A stretch of DNA of 64,000 bases from Pseudomonadota bacterium. Lineage in GTDB: Bacteria > Pseudomonadota > Gammaproteobacteria > Burkholderiales > Gallionellaceae. The stretch lies in NCBI GenBank assembly GCA_021782365.1, contig JAJXVB010000012.1, positions 1 to 64,000 on the forward strand, given 5' to 3'. Made by a program: the position numbers and the translations under genes. Shown in pieces: positions 22,964 through 32,496 of the stretch; position 1 is the first letter of the stretch, and each line of letters opens with the position of its first letter. The notes below the pieces were generated by a model. It saw only the letters and a list, made by a program, of their open reading frames with translations. It was not told where the DNA came from and made no database searches.

Positions 22964-25900
22964 TCAGTCCGTTTCCGGGCTAGGCCCGTCGAACTCGAAG
23001 CTCGAAAACTTGTCGGCCGGCATGGGGCGCGCAATTCCATAGCCCTGGCCTACCTCGCATCCCATGTCCAGCAGCTTCCTGTAGATCCTTGCAGTCTCTA
23101 TGCCTTCAGCCACGATCTCGAGCCCGAATGTCCTGGCGAGCGCGATGATGCCCTGAACGATCGCAAGATCGCCTTCATCGTTCAGCATGTTGCGCACAAA
23201 GGACTGGTCTACCTTGATCGTGTTGATCGGAAGATTGCTGAGATAGGTCAGAGAGGAATAGCCTGTCCCGAAATCGTCGAGCGCAAAGCCGACGCCGAAA
23301 GCGCGGCATTCCTCGATGATTGCCGTGACTTTCTCCACGTCTTGAAGGGCTGCGGTCTCGAGTATCTCGATCTGCAGGCTGAGCGGCGGCAGGTCGGGGT
23401 GGGCGTCCAGCTGAGTCCTGAGCTTTGCTGCGAAGTCGGCTGACTGCAGGTGGTGTGCCGAGATGTTGATGCTGAGCTCGAGATTCAACCCGGATTTCCT
23501 CCATTCATCGAGCTGGGCTAGCGCCTTGTCTGTCACCCATTCGCCAAGCCTGATGTCGAGATCCGTTCCTTCCAGCGGGCCCAGGAACTCAGCGGGGGGC
23601 AACAGGCCCCGTTCAGGATGATTCCAGCGTATCAGCGCTTCTGCGCCGACTAGCCTTCTTGTGCGCAGGTTCACCTTGGGCTGGAAATAAAGTTCGAACT
23701 GGTCTTGAGCCAGACCGTGGGCGATCTGTTCCAGCATCATCTGCTGCGCGCGGAAGCGCCGGCCGTACTCGAAATCGTATAGCACATAGCGGTTCTTGCC
23801 TGACTGTTTTGCGATGTACATGGCCTGGTCTGCATGGCGCAGAAGGGTATCCGCATCCTCGTCGTCCACTGGATAGAGCGTGAGTCCTATGCTTGCGCTC
23901 AGGCTGAAAAGGCGTCCTCCCGCCTCGATCGGATGGGCTATGGCCGCCAGCAGTCGCTCTATGCTGCGAGACCATTCCTCTGGCTGCTCCATCCCGACAA
24001 GAAGGATCACGAACTCGTCGCCGCCCAGCCTTGCGACCGTGTCGTTTTCGCGTATCTCCTTCTCGATGCGCCTTGCGATCTCTATCAGTATCCTGTCCCC
24101 GATGTCGTGCCCGAAGCTGTCGTTGATCGGCTTGAAACCGTCCAGATCCAGATAGCACACAGCCATCAGCGTGTTGCTGCGCTTTGCTTGCGCCAGCGCC
24201 TGCTTCATCAGCTTGGCGAGCAGAAGGCGGTTGGGAATTCCTGTCAGCGCATCGTAGTGGGCGGCCTGTTCGAGCTGCTTCTGATGCTGCTTGATGTGTG
24301 TGATGTCGGAAAACACGCCGACATAGCTGACCACTTCGCCCTGTTCATTCTTCACGGTGGAAATGGTCAGCATCTCGGGATACACCTCTCCGCTCTTCTT
24401 GCGGTCCCATATCTCACCGACCCAGTGGCCGTAGGTTTCTATGGACGCCCACATCTGGGCGTAAAATGCGTTGTCATGCTGCCCGGACGCCATGATGCTG
24501 GGCTTCTTGCCGATGACGTCTTCCCGGCTGTAGCCCGTGATGCGCGTGAAGGAGTCGTTGATCTCGACGATGTTGAGCCTATTGTCGGTGATCAGGATGC
24601 CGTCCAGCGTGTTCGCGAACACGCGCGCGGTGAGATTGAGGCGTTCTTCACTGCGCTTTCGCTCCGTGATGTCCGTGACCAGCCCCTCGATCAGGATCTC
24701 GTCGCCCTTTTCTGTCATCTGGATGGACCGGTCATAAACCCATTTCCAGTTACCCTTCGAGTCGCACATGCGGTATTCGATTGCAAACTGTTTTCCTGCC
24801 CCGGTATTCTTTATGGTTTTCGCGATGTTTTCCCTGTCGTCGGGATGGATGGATTCGGTCCAGAGGAAAGGGTTTGCATGCAGGTAGCCGAGAGGATAGC
24901 CCAGAAGTTCCTCGACGCGCTTGCTGTAATAGATGCCGCCCGACTTGCTCGAAAAGATGTACAGGGTGTCGGGGGAATTTTCGATCAGCCTGCGATATTT
25001 TGCCTCGCTCTCGCGCAGCAGTTCCTCTGCCTGCTTGCGCTCCGTGATGTCGTCATAGACGCCGAGCAGGCCGAAAACGTTGCCCTCGTTGTCGCGCAGA
25101 GGCATCTTCGAGATCCTGAGCCAGATCGTTTCGTTATTCGGAGTGGTCTGCATCTCCTCGTAATTGAGGTGCGGCACTCCCGAATCCATCACCTGCCTGT
25201 CGACAGCCTGATAGTCTTCAGCCCGAGCTGCCCAGCACATCTCATAGTCGTCGCGTCCGGAAAGCTCCGAAGGATCGCGCTTGCCTGCATCCCTGGCAAA
25301 GGCAGGGTTGCAACCGAGATAGCGGCTCTCCCTGTCCTTCCAGAAGACACGGATGGGCGTGGTGTCGATGATCTGCTGCAGCAGCGTGCGGGCCTTGATG
25401 AGTTCAGAGGATATCTCTGTCAGGGACTTCGCAGACCGGTTCCTCTCCAGCACGATGCCGATGATGGAAGAGCCTATTTCGAGGAGCTTGCGGTGAAATG
25501 GACTGGGCGAGCGGTGCTCGAAGCTCGAAAGCGCGAATGTGCCTATGATCTTCTTGTCCTCGGAAAAGATAGGGACGGACCAGCATGAACAGAGGTTGAA
25601 GTTGTAGGCTAACTGGCGCAGGTTGCACCAGCGGTCGTCCTCATGGGTGTTGCTGACGAACTGGGCTTCCTGGGTGTAGATCACGTTTCCGCAAGAGCCG
25701 CCGCCAGGGCCGGGCTTCAGACCGTTTAGCTGGGCTATCCCTTCTGGAGGGATGCTGGGGGCTGCGTAAACGTTCAGGAGCTCATGGTTCTCGTCCAGCA
25801 GCATCACGGATGCGACTGAATTCGGCAGCAGGCCTTCGCCTAGCCGGCATATCTGGGCGATCGCCTCCTTGTGGTCTATGCCGCCGGCGACCGATTCCAG

Positions 25901-26020
25901 TATCGCCTGTTGAAGATCAAGAAGCCTCTGCTGCTCCTCGCCTGATAGGCTGGTATGGTCGGCATCCGGCGTGCTCTTGCCTTCTGCATTGAACTGATTC
26001 GGGTTTTTCATTTTTTGCAC
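22964..26020 (-). CDS. GAF-PAS-PAS-PAS-GGDEF-EAL protein (cyclic-di-GMP signalling)
   Basis: 1018 residues. Order: a GAF domain (about 35-200; GSCGNVIYTQEAQFVSNTH), three PAS/PAC units (about 210-330, 335-455, 460-580), GGDEF (about 590-745; ARLGGDEFVILL, intact) and EAL (about 760-1010; AEALIRWNHPERG, DDFGTGYSSLTYL). There are no membrane segments, so it is cytosolic. It may make and/or degrade cyclic-di-GMP; with both motifs intact the phosphodiesterase activity often dominates. PAS3 and the GGDEF-EAL half strongly resemble the interrupted protein at 28319-31876. Confidence 0.92.
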   Translation of the reverse strand: MQKMKNPNQFNAEGKSTPDADHTSLSGEEQQRLLDLQQAILESVAGGIDHKEAIAQICRLGEGLLPNSVASVMLLDENHELLNVYAAPSIPPEGIAQLNGLKPGPGGGSCGNVIYTQEAQFVSNTHEDDRWCNLRQLAYNFNLCSCWSVPIFSEDKKIIGTFALSSFEHRSPSPFHRKLLEIGSSIIGIVLERNRSAKSLTEISSELIKARTLLQQIIDTTPIRVFWKDRESRYLGCNPAFARDAGKRDPSELSGRDDYEMCWAARAEDYQAVDRQVMDSGVPHLNYEEMQTTPNNETIWLRISKMPLRDNEGNVFGLLGVYDDITERKQAEELLRESEAKYRRLIENSPDTLYIFSSKSGGIYYSKRVEELLGYPLGYLHANPFLWTESIHPDDRENIAKTIKNTGAGKQFAIEYRMCDSKGNWKWVYDRSIQMTEKGDEILIEGLVTDITERKRSEERLNLTARVFANTLDGILITDNRLNIVEINDSFTRITGYSREDVIGKKPSIMASGQHDNAFYAQMWASIETYGHWVGEIWDRKKSGEVYPEMLTISTVKNEQGEVVSYVGVFSDITHIKQHQKQLEQAAHYDALTGIPNRLLLAKLMKQALAQAKRSNTLMAVCYLDLDGFKPINDSFGHDIGDRILIEIARRIEKEIRENDTVARLGGDEFVILLVGMEQPEEWSRSIERLLAAIAHPIEAGGRLFSLSASIGLTLYPVDDEDADTLLRHADQAMYIAKQSGKNRYVLYDFEYGRRFRAQQMMLEQIAHGLAQDQFELYFQPKVNLRTRRLVGAEALIRWNHPERGLLPPAEFLGPLEGTDLDIRLGEWVTDKALAQLDEWRKSGLNLELSINISAHHLQSADFAAKLRTQLDAHPDLPPLSLQIEILETAALQDVEKVTAIIEECRAFGVGFALDDFGTGYSSLTYLSNLPINTIKVDQSFVRNMLNDEGDLAIVQGIIALARTFGLEIVAEGIETARIYRKLLDMGCEVGQGYGIARPMPADKFSSFEFDGPSPETD

Positions 26021-26082
26021 TTCTGCCTGGCTGAGGCTAGGCTATCAAATTAGCGGGCGGCCGGCAAATTTTTGAAAGGCCG

Positions 26083-27360
26083 CTAGGCCTTCGCGACCGG
26101 AAGCTCTTTCCAGTCTGTCGTGTAGGCGGGCGTCTTGTTGCCGCGCTTCATCGACCACGATCGCCGCCCGGCCATCCCCGAGATGCCGGGCCCAAGGGTG
26201 TTTTTGCCGTATCTCAGGTTGATCGCGTCCATGGTCTTCATCAGCCTCGAACGTCGCTCGACCGTTTCCATATCGGCGAAGAGATCGATGGGCAGCTGAT
26301 TCTTTTTCGAGAGCTCGACCAGCATGACGCCTGCTTTCGCATAGGCATGGCCCGGCCTGTAGATCTTCTTCAATCCTGCAAGGGCGGCTTTCGTGAGCCT
26401 CATGGTGTCGTCGGTGGGTTCGATGATGGGTACGGTGATGCCCTGCGAATACTGCGGATCGTCCGGCTTGAAGGGATTGGTGCGGATATGGACCTGGATT
26501 CCTCCTGCTATGGATCCCTGGTGCCTCAGCTTCTCTGCAGCGCGTGCCGCATGGAGCGTCACCGATTCTTTCAATTCATCGAACGACTGCACCGGCTGGC
26601 CGAAGGAACGGCTGGACATGATCTGTTGCTTGTTCGCCGCCGCCTCCTCGAGCTCTATGCAGGGAATGCCGTTCAATTCCGATACCGTGCGCCCGAGCGT
26701 CACGCTGAACCGATTGATGATCCAGGCGGGATCGGCATTCCTGAGGTCCAGGGCCGTCCCGATTCCCAATGCATTGAGACTTTCCTTGAATTTTCTGCCG
26801 ACTCCCCAGATTTCTCCGGCGTCGATCTCGGAGAACAGTCTATCCTGAAGGGAGGCGGGCATGGCTGTGAAGTCGCAAACCCCGTTCCATTCGGGCCGCT
26901 TCTTCGCCACATGGTTTGCGAGCTTGGCAAGCGTCTTGGTCGAGCCTATTCCGACGCAGACGGGAAGGCCTACCCATTGCTTCACTTTCTGCCTGATCGC
27001 CTGCGCATGTTCAGTGAGGTCTTTCTGGAAGCCTGAGAGGTCCAGGAAGCATTCGTCTATCGAATAGATCTCGATGTTCGGGCTGAATGCGGAGAGGATG
27101 GACATGAACCTGTTGGACATGTCGGCATAAAGCGCGTAATTGGAAGAATAGGCGATGATGCCATGCTTTCTTGCGAGAATTTTCAGCCTGAACCAGGGTT
27201 CTCCCATCGGAACGCCGAGCGCCTTCACCTCACTTGACCTCGCCACCACGCAGCCGTCGTTGTTCGAAAGCACGACGACGGGTTTTCCTTCGAGCGAAGG
27301 ATTGAAAACCCGCTCGCAGCTCACGTAGCAGTTGTTGACATCGACCAGCGCGATCTTCAT
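26083..27360 (-). CDS. umuC: DNA polymerase V subunit UmuC (Y-family)
   Basis: 425 residues, the expected length. [18 protein letters not shown] holds the first catalytic Asp and steric-gate tyrosine, [10 protein letters not shown] holds the Asp-Glu pair, and [18 protein letters not shown] is the helix-hairpin-helix entry. The DUF4113 C-terminus ends [16 protein letters not shown]. It performs error-prone translesion synthesis with UmuD'. The start overlaps the umuD stop by four bases. Confidence 0.95.
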   Translation of the reverse strand: MKIALVDVNNCYVSCERVFNPSLEGKPVVVLSNNDGCVVARSSEVKALGVPMGEPWFRLKILARKHGIIAYSSNYALYADMSNRFMSILSAFSPNIEIYSIDECFLDLSGFQKDLTEHAQAIRQKVKQWVGLPVCVGIGSTKTLAKLANHVAKKRPEWNGVCDFTAMPASLQDRLFSEIDAGEIWGVGRKFKESLNALGIGTALDLRNADPAWIINRFSVTLGRTVSELNGIPCIELEEAAANKQQIMSSRSFGQPVQSFDELKESVTLHAARAAEKLRHQGSIAGGIQVHIRTNPFKPDDPQYSQGITVPIIEPTDDTMRLTKAALAGLKKIYRPGHAYAKAGVMLVELSKKNQLPIDLFADMETVERRSRLMKTMDAINLRYGKNTLGPGISGMAGRRSWSMKRGNKTPAYTTDWKELPVAKA

Positions 27361-27938
27361 ACCCTGTGCAGGACTCTCGTCACCACGCCCCAGATGACGA
27401 GTTCTTCGCCCGCGGAAAATTCGATGTCCGGATAGTCCGGATTCTCGGCGGCGAGTCTGATTTTCCTGCCTGTTTTCCTGAGGCGCTTCACCGTAAGCTC
27501 CCCGTTTATCACTGCCACCACTACATGGCCGTCTGCGGGCTCGATCGCGCGGTCTACGATGAGCTCATCACCGTCATGGATTCCGGCGCCCACCATGGAC
27601 CAGCCTGATACCCTGAGAATGAAGGACGCTTCCCTGTGGAGGATCAGGTGCTCGTTGAGGTCCACCCTGTCCTGCACATAATCGTCGGCGGGGCTGGGAA
27701 AGCCTGCCGGAACCCTGTGGGACATGACGGGGATCGTGCGCCTGGGGGAGTCGGTCGCGATGGACAGGGCTGAAACATCTTTCTTCTTCCGGTATGCCGA
27801 AAGATAGCCTAGCACGGTATCTATCTGGCTCTCGGGAACCCGGATCGGCTTCGTGGGTTCGCTGTATATCCCGGTTCCGGGCTTTCTCCCGGCGCCAGCC
27901 CTGTATCCGCCGCGTCTGGAATTTGGGTTCTCTTTCAT
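27357..27938 (-). CDS. umuD: UmuD with an extended N-terminus
   Basis: 193 residues, about 50 more than E. coli UmuD. The cleavage site is Ala78-Gly79 ([14 protein letters not shown]), the nucleophile is Ser114 (GWSMVGAG) and the general base is Lys151 (ELTVKRLRK). The Gly-Ser and Ser-Lys spacings (35 and 37) equal those of E. coli. Residues 1-60 add a basic [15 protein letters not shown]-hook-like segment and a helix, suggesting DNA binding and possible self-regulation, as in extended UmuD proteins of other bacteria. A palindrome sits just upstream (27944-27965). Confidence 0.93.
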   Translation of the reverse strand: MKENPNSRRGGYRAGAGRKPGTGIYSEPTKPIRVPESQIDTVLGYLSAYRKKKDVSALSIATDSPRRTIPVMSHRVPAGFPSPADDYVQDRVDLNEHLILHREASFILRVSGWSMVGAGIHDGDELIVDRAIEPADGHVVVAVINGELTVKRLRKTGRKIRLAAENPDYPDIEFSAGEELVIWGVVTRVLHRV

Positions 27939-27943
27939 GATGG

Positions 27944-27965
27944 ATGATTATTGCACAATAATCAT
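27944..27965 (-). promoter_or_regulatory. Perfect palindrome in front of umuDC (candidate SOS operator)
   Basis: ATGATTATTG-CA-CAATAATCAT is a perfect 10-bp inverted repeat with a two-base centre, ending six bases upstream of the umuD ATG. It is not the enterobacterial CTGT-N8-ACAG box. It may bind LexA of this lineage or the N-terminal domain of the extended UmuD. The start codon has no clear ribosome site. Confidence 0.55.
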
Positions 27966-28114
27966 AATGCCGAAAGTCCCTGCGACGATGCCTAAACGGA
28001 ATTCGGATGGACGGCTTTAAGCCCTGTTGCCTACGGATGTTGGGAATGGTTTTCGCGCTGCGGCGAGAAGGCGCAGGATAGGCTCAAGCCGCTGTGGGAA
28101 GGATTGCGATTAAA

Positions 28115-28189
28115 TGGTGGGCGGTACAAGGTTCGAACTTGTGACCCCTGCCGTGTGAAGGCAGTGCTCTACCGCTGAGCTAACCGCCC
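28115..28189 (-). tRNA. tRNA-Val (anticodon CAC)
   Basis: The minus strand folds as a cloverleaf: acceptor GGGCGGT/ACCGCCC, D-arm with TAGCTCAGCGGTAGAGC, anticodon stem CTGCC/GGCAG with loop TTCACAC (anticodon CAC, reading GUG), and T-arm with GTTCGAAC. CCA is encoded (28115-28117). The 28190-28318 gap has no gene. Confidence 0.92.
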
Positions 28190-28318
28190 ACGAGGCGCGC
28201 ATTTAATCACGTGATGGCCCGAATATCAACCGTTTTGCAGCGAACATCCAAGGTTGCCGCTTTATCGAAGGTGCATAAGCCGATATAATGACCCTAATTG
28301 AACAGGGTTTTCCCAATC

Positions 28319-28915
28319 ATGACATCCAACTCTTCAGGCCTCGCCAAGAGGGCTGATCCCCTCGCACCAGAATTCTCGTTGAAGCAGTTTGTGGACGACA
28401 GGTATCTCACCCTGCTGCGCAACGCAAGCGATGGCATACACATCCTGGACCATGAAGGAAACATCATAGAGGTCAGCGACTCGTTTTGCAGGATGCTGGG
28501 CTATGAGCGTGAAGAGATGATGGGCATGAATGTGGCGCAATGGGATGCCTTCTTTACCGATCCTGAAGAGATCAGGTCTGCCTTGAAAAAGCAGCTTGAA
28601 AGCAGGGTGCGTTCCCAGTTCGAGACCAGACATCGCCGCAAGGACGGAACGATTTTTGCCGCAGAGATTTCGGGCTATCCCGTCGAAATGGAGGGAAGGC
28701 ATGTATTGTTCAACTCATCCAGGGATATCGGCAGAAGAAAGAACCTTGAGGAATCCCTCGAGCAGGAGCGCAACTTCAGCAATTCCATCCTCGAGCTTGC
28801 AGGCCCCATCATCCTGGTGATCGACAGGAAGGGGTCGATAGTCAGGTTCAACAAGACTGCAGAGCATTTCTCGGGATACAGTTTCGAACAGGTCAGGAAC
28901 AAGCCGTTTTTCTGA
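28319..28915 (+). CDS. N-terminal part of an interrupted PAS-GGDEF-EAL protein (ends at in-frame TGA)
   Basis: 198 residues from the ATG at 28319. One PAS/PAC unit (about 20-145; DGIHILDHEGNIIEVSDSF) is followed by the start of a second PAS (LAGPIILVIDRKGSIVRFN). It stops at TGA 28913-28915 in the middle of that second PAS, after NKPFF. The frame continues directly as RNFLLPEERGRVEEV into the ORF at 28949. Aligned PAS sequences have Trp here, so TGG to TGA is the simplest explanation. As it stands the fragment would be a truncated sensor. Confidence 0.75.
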   Translation: MTSNSSGLAKRADPLAPEFSLKQFVDDRYLTLLRNASDGIHILDHEGNIIEVSDSFCRMLGYEREEMMGMNVAQWDAFFTDPEEIRSALKKQLESRVRSQFETRHRRKDGTIFAAEISGYPVEMEGRHVLFNSSRDIGRRKNLEESLEQERNFSNSILELAGPIILVIDRKGSIVRFNKTAEHFSGYSFEQVRNKPFF

Positions 28916-28948
28916 AGAAACTTCCTCCTGCCGGAAGAGCGGGGCAGG

Positions 28949-31876
28949 GTGGAGGAAGTCTTCGCTGCAGCGATTACCGGCAACCCTGTTGCCAGTTTCG
29001 AAAATCATTGGCTCAATGCGAATGGCGAGAAGCGGCTGATCAGGTGGTCCAACACATTGATGGCCGATGAGCATGAAGGCAGGCATTCGCTGATCACGGT
29101 CGGCATCGACATCACCGATCAAAGGCTGGCCGAGGAGAGGCTGCTGGAAAGCGAGAATCGCTTGCTGGAAGTTCTCAACCTGAGCCCGGTGTCAGTTTAC
29201 ATTGCGACGAAAAAGGGCCGCGAGGTGAGGTTCTGCAATGCGCGATATTGCGATCTGATCGGGAACAGGAATCCCATAGGCCAGAACCCGAAACAGTATT
29301 ACGCAAGCGATGCGGATTGCGAAGATGTGCTGGCCGGGCTTGCATCCGGCAAATCCATCATGGACAAGAAGGTGAGGCTGAGCATTCCCGGAGGCGACGA
29401 TGTCTGGGCATTGGCATCCTACATGCCGATCAATTACCAGGGTGAAGAGGCGGTTCTGAGCTGGCTTTATGACGTCACGCCGCTGTTCATGGCCGAGGCC
29501 GGTTTGCGGGAGAGCCTGGCCAAGCTCGACGGGCTCTACAACTTCAAGCATCTGGGCATCGTGCTGACCGACATGCAGGGCAGGTATGTCGAATTCAACG
29601 AGGCTTTCCGGACTCTCAGCGGCTACACGCGCGATGAGCTAAACAGGCTCGAATACCGGAATCTGATCCCGAAGGAAGATGAGGAAATGGATCAGATCGA
29701 ATCGCTGAAATCCAGGGGGTATTACGGCCCCTGCGAGAAGGAATATTTGCGCAAGGATGGAAGGCGCATTTCATTGCGCCTCAATGGCGTGCTGATTCGA
29801 GGCGGCGATGGCAAGGACTACATCTGGTCTGTCGTCGAGGACATCACCGAGGGCAAGCGATTGCAGCGCCAGATGGAGATCATGAAGTTCGTGTCCGACC
29901 ATTTGGGCGACGGAGTGTCCTGGTCTGACAGCGAAGGCAGGCTCGTCTACGTGAACGATGCATTCAGCCGAAGCCTGGGTTACTCAAAGGACGAACTCTT
30001 GTCGATGCGGATCACGGATTTCGATCCAGACTATCCGGCAGAACTGTGGCCCGGGCATTGGGAAGAGCTCAAACAGGCAGGCTCGCAGATCTTCGAGTCC
30101 AGGCATCGCACCAGGGATGGAAGAATCATGCCGGTCGAGATCAATGCGAACTACATCAAGTTCGGAGAGGACGAATACAACTGTGCCTATGTGCGTGACA
30201 TAACCAAAAGACTTGAGCACGAGCGGGATTTGCGAGTATCCGCCACTGCCTTCGAGTCGCTGGACGGCATGATGATCACGGATACCGATGCCAATCTGTT
30301 GAAGGTGAACAGCGCATTCACGCGCATCACGGGTTACGCGGCAGAGGAAGTCATAGGGAAAAACCCGAAGCTGCTGAAGTCCGGCAGGCAGCAGGCGGGT
30401 TTCTATAAGGAGATGTGGAAGTGCATCAAGGATACCGGGCACTGGTCAGGCGAAGTCTGGAACAGAAAGAAAAGCGGCGAGATTTATCCTGAACAATTGA
30501 GCATCACTGCGGTCAAGGATGCCGACGGGCGCATCACGAATTATGTCGGCTCGATGATCGACATCACGGAGCGCAAGATATCCGAGAGCAAGATACAGCA
30601 GCTCGCCTATTATGATCAGCTGACCGGGCTTCCAAACCGGCAGCTATTCCGCAACCGGCTTGAACAGGACATGAAACGCGTTTCGCGCAAGGGATCTTCT
30701 CTTGCCCTTTTATTCATCGACCTTGACCAGTTCAAGGAGGTGAACGATACGCTGGGGCACAACAAGGGTGACGCCCTGCTCGTAGAGGCGGCGCGCCGCA
30801 TCAGGAAGCATGTGCGGGAGGCCGACACCTTTGCGCGTCTGGGCGGAGACGAGTTCACGATCATCCTGCCGGAATACGGCGATGATCTCTGCATAGACAG
30901 GGTTGTGCAGAGCGTATTGCAGGAGATGGAAAAACCGTTCGACCTGGGCGAAGGGGCTGTCGGGCATATTTCCTGCAGCGTCGGCATCGCGGTTTATCCG
31001 CAGGATGCAGAGAGCATCGAGGATCTTCTGAAGCATGCGGATCAGGCGATGTATGCGGCAAAGGATGCGGGCCGCAACCGCTTCAGTTACTTCACGCCCC
31101 TGATGCAGCAGATGGCGCGAGAAAAGCTCGAGCTCAAGAACGATCTCAGGTATGCGCTAAGCCGCGGCGAATTCGAGGTTCATTACCAGCCCATCGTTGC
31201 GCTCTCAAACGGGAAGATAGAAAAGGCGGAGGCGCTGCTGAGGTGGAACCATCCCAGGCGTGGTCAGGTGAGCCCGGCGCAATTCATACCTCTGGCAGAG
31301 GAGTTCGGCATCATTCATGAGCTTGGCAACTGGGTGCTTTCCCAGTCCATCGCTGCGGTAGCGGAATGGCGCAGGCTTGGGCGCGAGGTGCAGGTGAGCG
31401 TGAACAGGTCGCCTGTCGAATTCGATAGGGATGATTTCAAATGGCCAGAGATGCTTGCATCGGCAGGATTGCCGGGGAACGCCATCACGATGGAGATCAC
31501 GGAAGGCCTGCTGATCAGGGAGTCAGGGCAGGTGCAGAGAAGGCTCCTGGAGTGCCGCAACAACGGGATAGAGGTGTCGATAGACGACTTCGGGACCGGC
31601 TATTCCGCGCTCTCTTATCTGAAGCTGTTCGACATCGACTATCTGAAGATAGACCGCTCCTTCGTGCAGAACCTGACCGAGGACGAGTGCGACAAGGCGC
31701 TGGTTGAGGCCATCATCGTGATGACGCACAAGCTTGGAATCAGGACGATCGCCGAGGGCGTCGAGACCGAAGTGCAGCGAGACCTGCTCCTTTCATTCGG
31801 ATGCGACTATGTGCAGGGCTTTTTGTATTCAAGGCCTGTCTCTGCATCCGAATTTGAAAAGCTGCTGAATAAATAG
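28949..31876 (+). CDS. PAS(x4-5)-GGDEF-EAL protein, downstream part of the interrupted gene
   Basis: 975 residues counted from an in-frame GTG at 28949, 33 bases after the TGA; a true restart is not certain. Order: rest of PAS2 (1-60), then PAS units at about 65-185, 190-305, 310-425 and 430-550, GGDEF at about 555-710 (FARLGGDEFTIIL) and EAL at about 725-970 (AEALLRWNHPRRG, DDFGTGYSALSYL). All catalytic motifs are intact. The whole reading frame 28319-31876 would encode about 1185 residues. Its last PAS-GGDEF-EAL half is similar to the protein at 22964-26020. Confidence 0.85.
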   Translation: MEEVFAAAITGNPVASFENHWLNANGEKRLIRWSNTLMADEHEGRHSLITVGIDITDQRLAEERLLESENRLLEVLNLSPVSVYIATKKGREVRFCNARYCDLIGNRNPIGQNPKQYYASDADCEDVLAGLASGKSIMDKKVRLSIPGGDDVWALASYMPINYQGEEAVLSWLYDVTPLFMAEAGLRESLAKLDGLYNFKHLGIVLTDMQGRYVEFNEAFRTLSGYTRDELNRLEYRNLIPKEDEEMDQIESLKSRGYYGPCEKEYLRKDGRRISLRLNGVLIRGGDGKDYIWSVVEDITEGKRLQRQMEIMKFVSDHLGDGVSWSDSEGRLVYVNDAFSRSLGYSKDELLSMRITDFDPDYPAELWPGHWEELKQAGSQIFESRHRTRDGRIMPVEINANYIKFGEDEYNCAYVRDITKRLEHERDLRVSATAFESLDGMMITDTDANLLKVNSAFTRITGYAAEEVIGKNPKLLKSGRQQAGFYKEMWKCIKDTGHWSGEVWNRKKSGEIYPEQLSITAVKDADGRITNYVGSMIDITERKISESKIQQLAYYDQLTGLPNRQLFRNRLEQDMKRVSRKGSSLALLFIDLDQFKEVNDTLGHNKGDALLVEAARRIRKHVREADTFARLGGDEFTIILPEYGDDLCIDRVVQSVLQEMEKPFDLGEGAVGHISCSVGIAVYPQDAESIEDLLKHADQAMYAAKDAGRNRFSYFTPLMQQMAREKLELKNDLRYALSRGEFEVHYQPIVALSNGKIEKAEALLRWNHPRRGQVSPAQFIPLAEEFGIIHELGNWVLSQSIAAVAEWRRLGREVQVSVNRSPVEFDRDDFKWPEMLASAGLPGNAITMEITEGLLIRESGQVQRRLLECRNNGIEVSIDDFGTGYSALSYLKLFDIDYLKIDRSFVQNLTEDECDKALVEAIIVMTHKLGIRTIAEGVETEVQRDLLLSFGCDYVQGFLYSRPVSASEFEKLLNK

Positions 31877-31886
31877 CGCAAGCCGC

Positions 31887-32420
31887 TCAGTAGTCCCTTT
31901 CTATCCTGAACGTGTTGAACACCATGTCCTCTGCGACGTTCTGCGCGGCGTGGTGGACCGCTTCAAGTATCTCTGAATCCGACCAACCAAGTTCATGAAG
32001 CGCGTCGATGCGGCTCCTTTCCAGCTTCTTCGGCGCGATGAGCGCATCGAGAACGTAGAGCAAAAGCGCCTTGTCCTTTTCGGGAAAGGGTGTGCTGGCG
32101 GGATCCTTCATCGCTGCCGAAACCTGCTCCTGAGTCCACCCTGCATGGTTGATCAGCATGGCCTGGTTGAAGCCCACGCAATACTCGCACTCCTGCTTGC
32201 TTGATACCAGCATCCTTATCGCGGCGAGCAGGGGAAAGCTCAATGTGGGATGCTTCATGTAGAAGGAAATCTGGCTCCATATGTTTTCAAGCAGCGCGGG
32301 GCTGCTGCTGTATATCTTCATCGCGTTCGGCACGAAGCCTATCGTCGATGTGATGTTCGCATATGTTTCGGCGACTTTTCCTGTTGCGCTTTCAGGGGAT
32401 GCGGTTGCAATCAATGGCAT
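31887..32420 (-). CDS. AhpD-like/carboxymuconolactone decarboxylase family protein
   Basis: 177 residues from the ATG at 32420 with AAAGGAGAG upstream; longer starts lack a ribosome site. The helical CMD fold carries a CxxC pair in KQECEYCVGFNQAML (about residue 84-87). The His that normally completes the peroxidase triad is Asn here. The family covers AhpD-type peroxidases and decarboxylases. It is downstream of, and probably co-transcribed with, the TetR gene at 32497, pointing to stress or electrophile response. Confidence 0.8.
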   Translation of the reverse strand: MPLIATASPESATGKVAETYANITSTIGFVPNAMKIYSSSPALLENIWSQISFYMKHPTLSFPLLAAIRMLVSSKQECEYCVGFNQAMLINHAGWTQEQVSAAMKDPASTPFPEKDKALLLYVLDALIAPKKLERSRIDALHELGWSDSEILEAVHHAAQNVAEDMVFNTFRIERDY

Positions 32421-32496
32421 GATGCTCTCCTTTAACATACCGACCATGCGGTATTTTATCGTTGATAAAAAAAGGCCTTGTGGCCTGTCCAAACTG

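Noticed and set aside
23834-25588. 584-codon plus-strand open frame
   Set aside because: It is antisense to the GAF-PAS-GGDEF-EAL gene, whose domain motifs are all in the minus frame. The frame is a by-product of GC-rich codons.
28115-28189. tRNA-Val as an integration site for an island
   Set aside because: No integrase gene and no second copy of the tRNA 3' end was seen nearby; the neighbouring umuDC and sensor genes look chromosomal.
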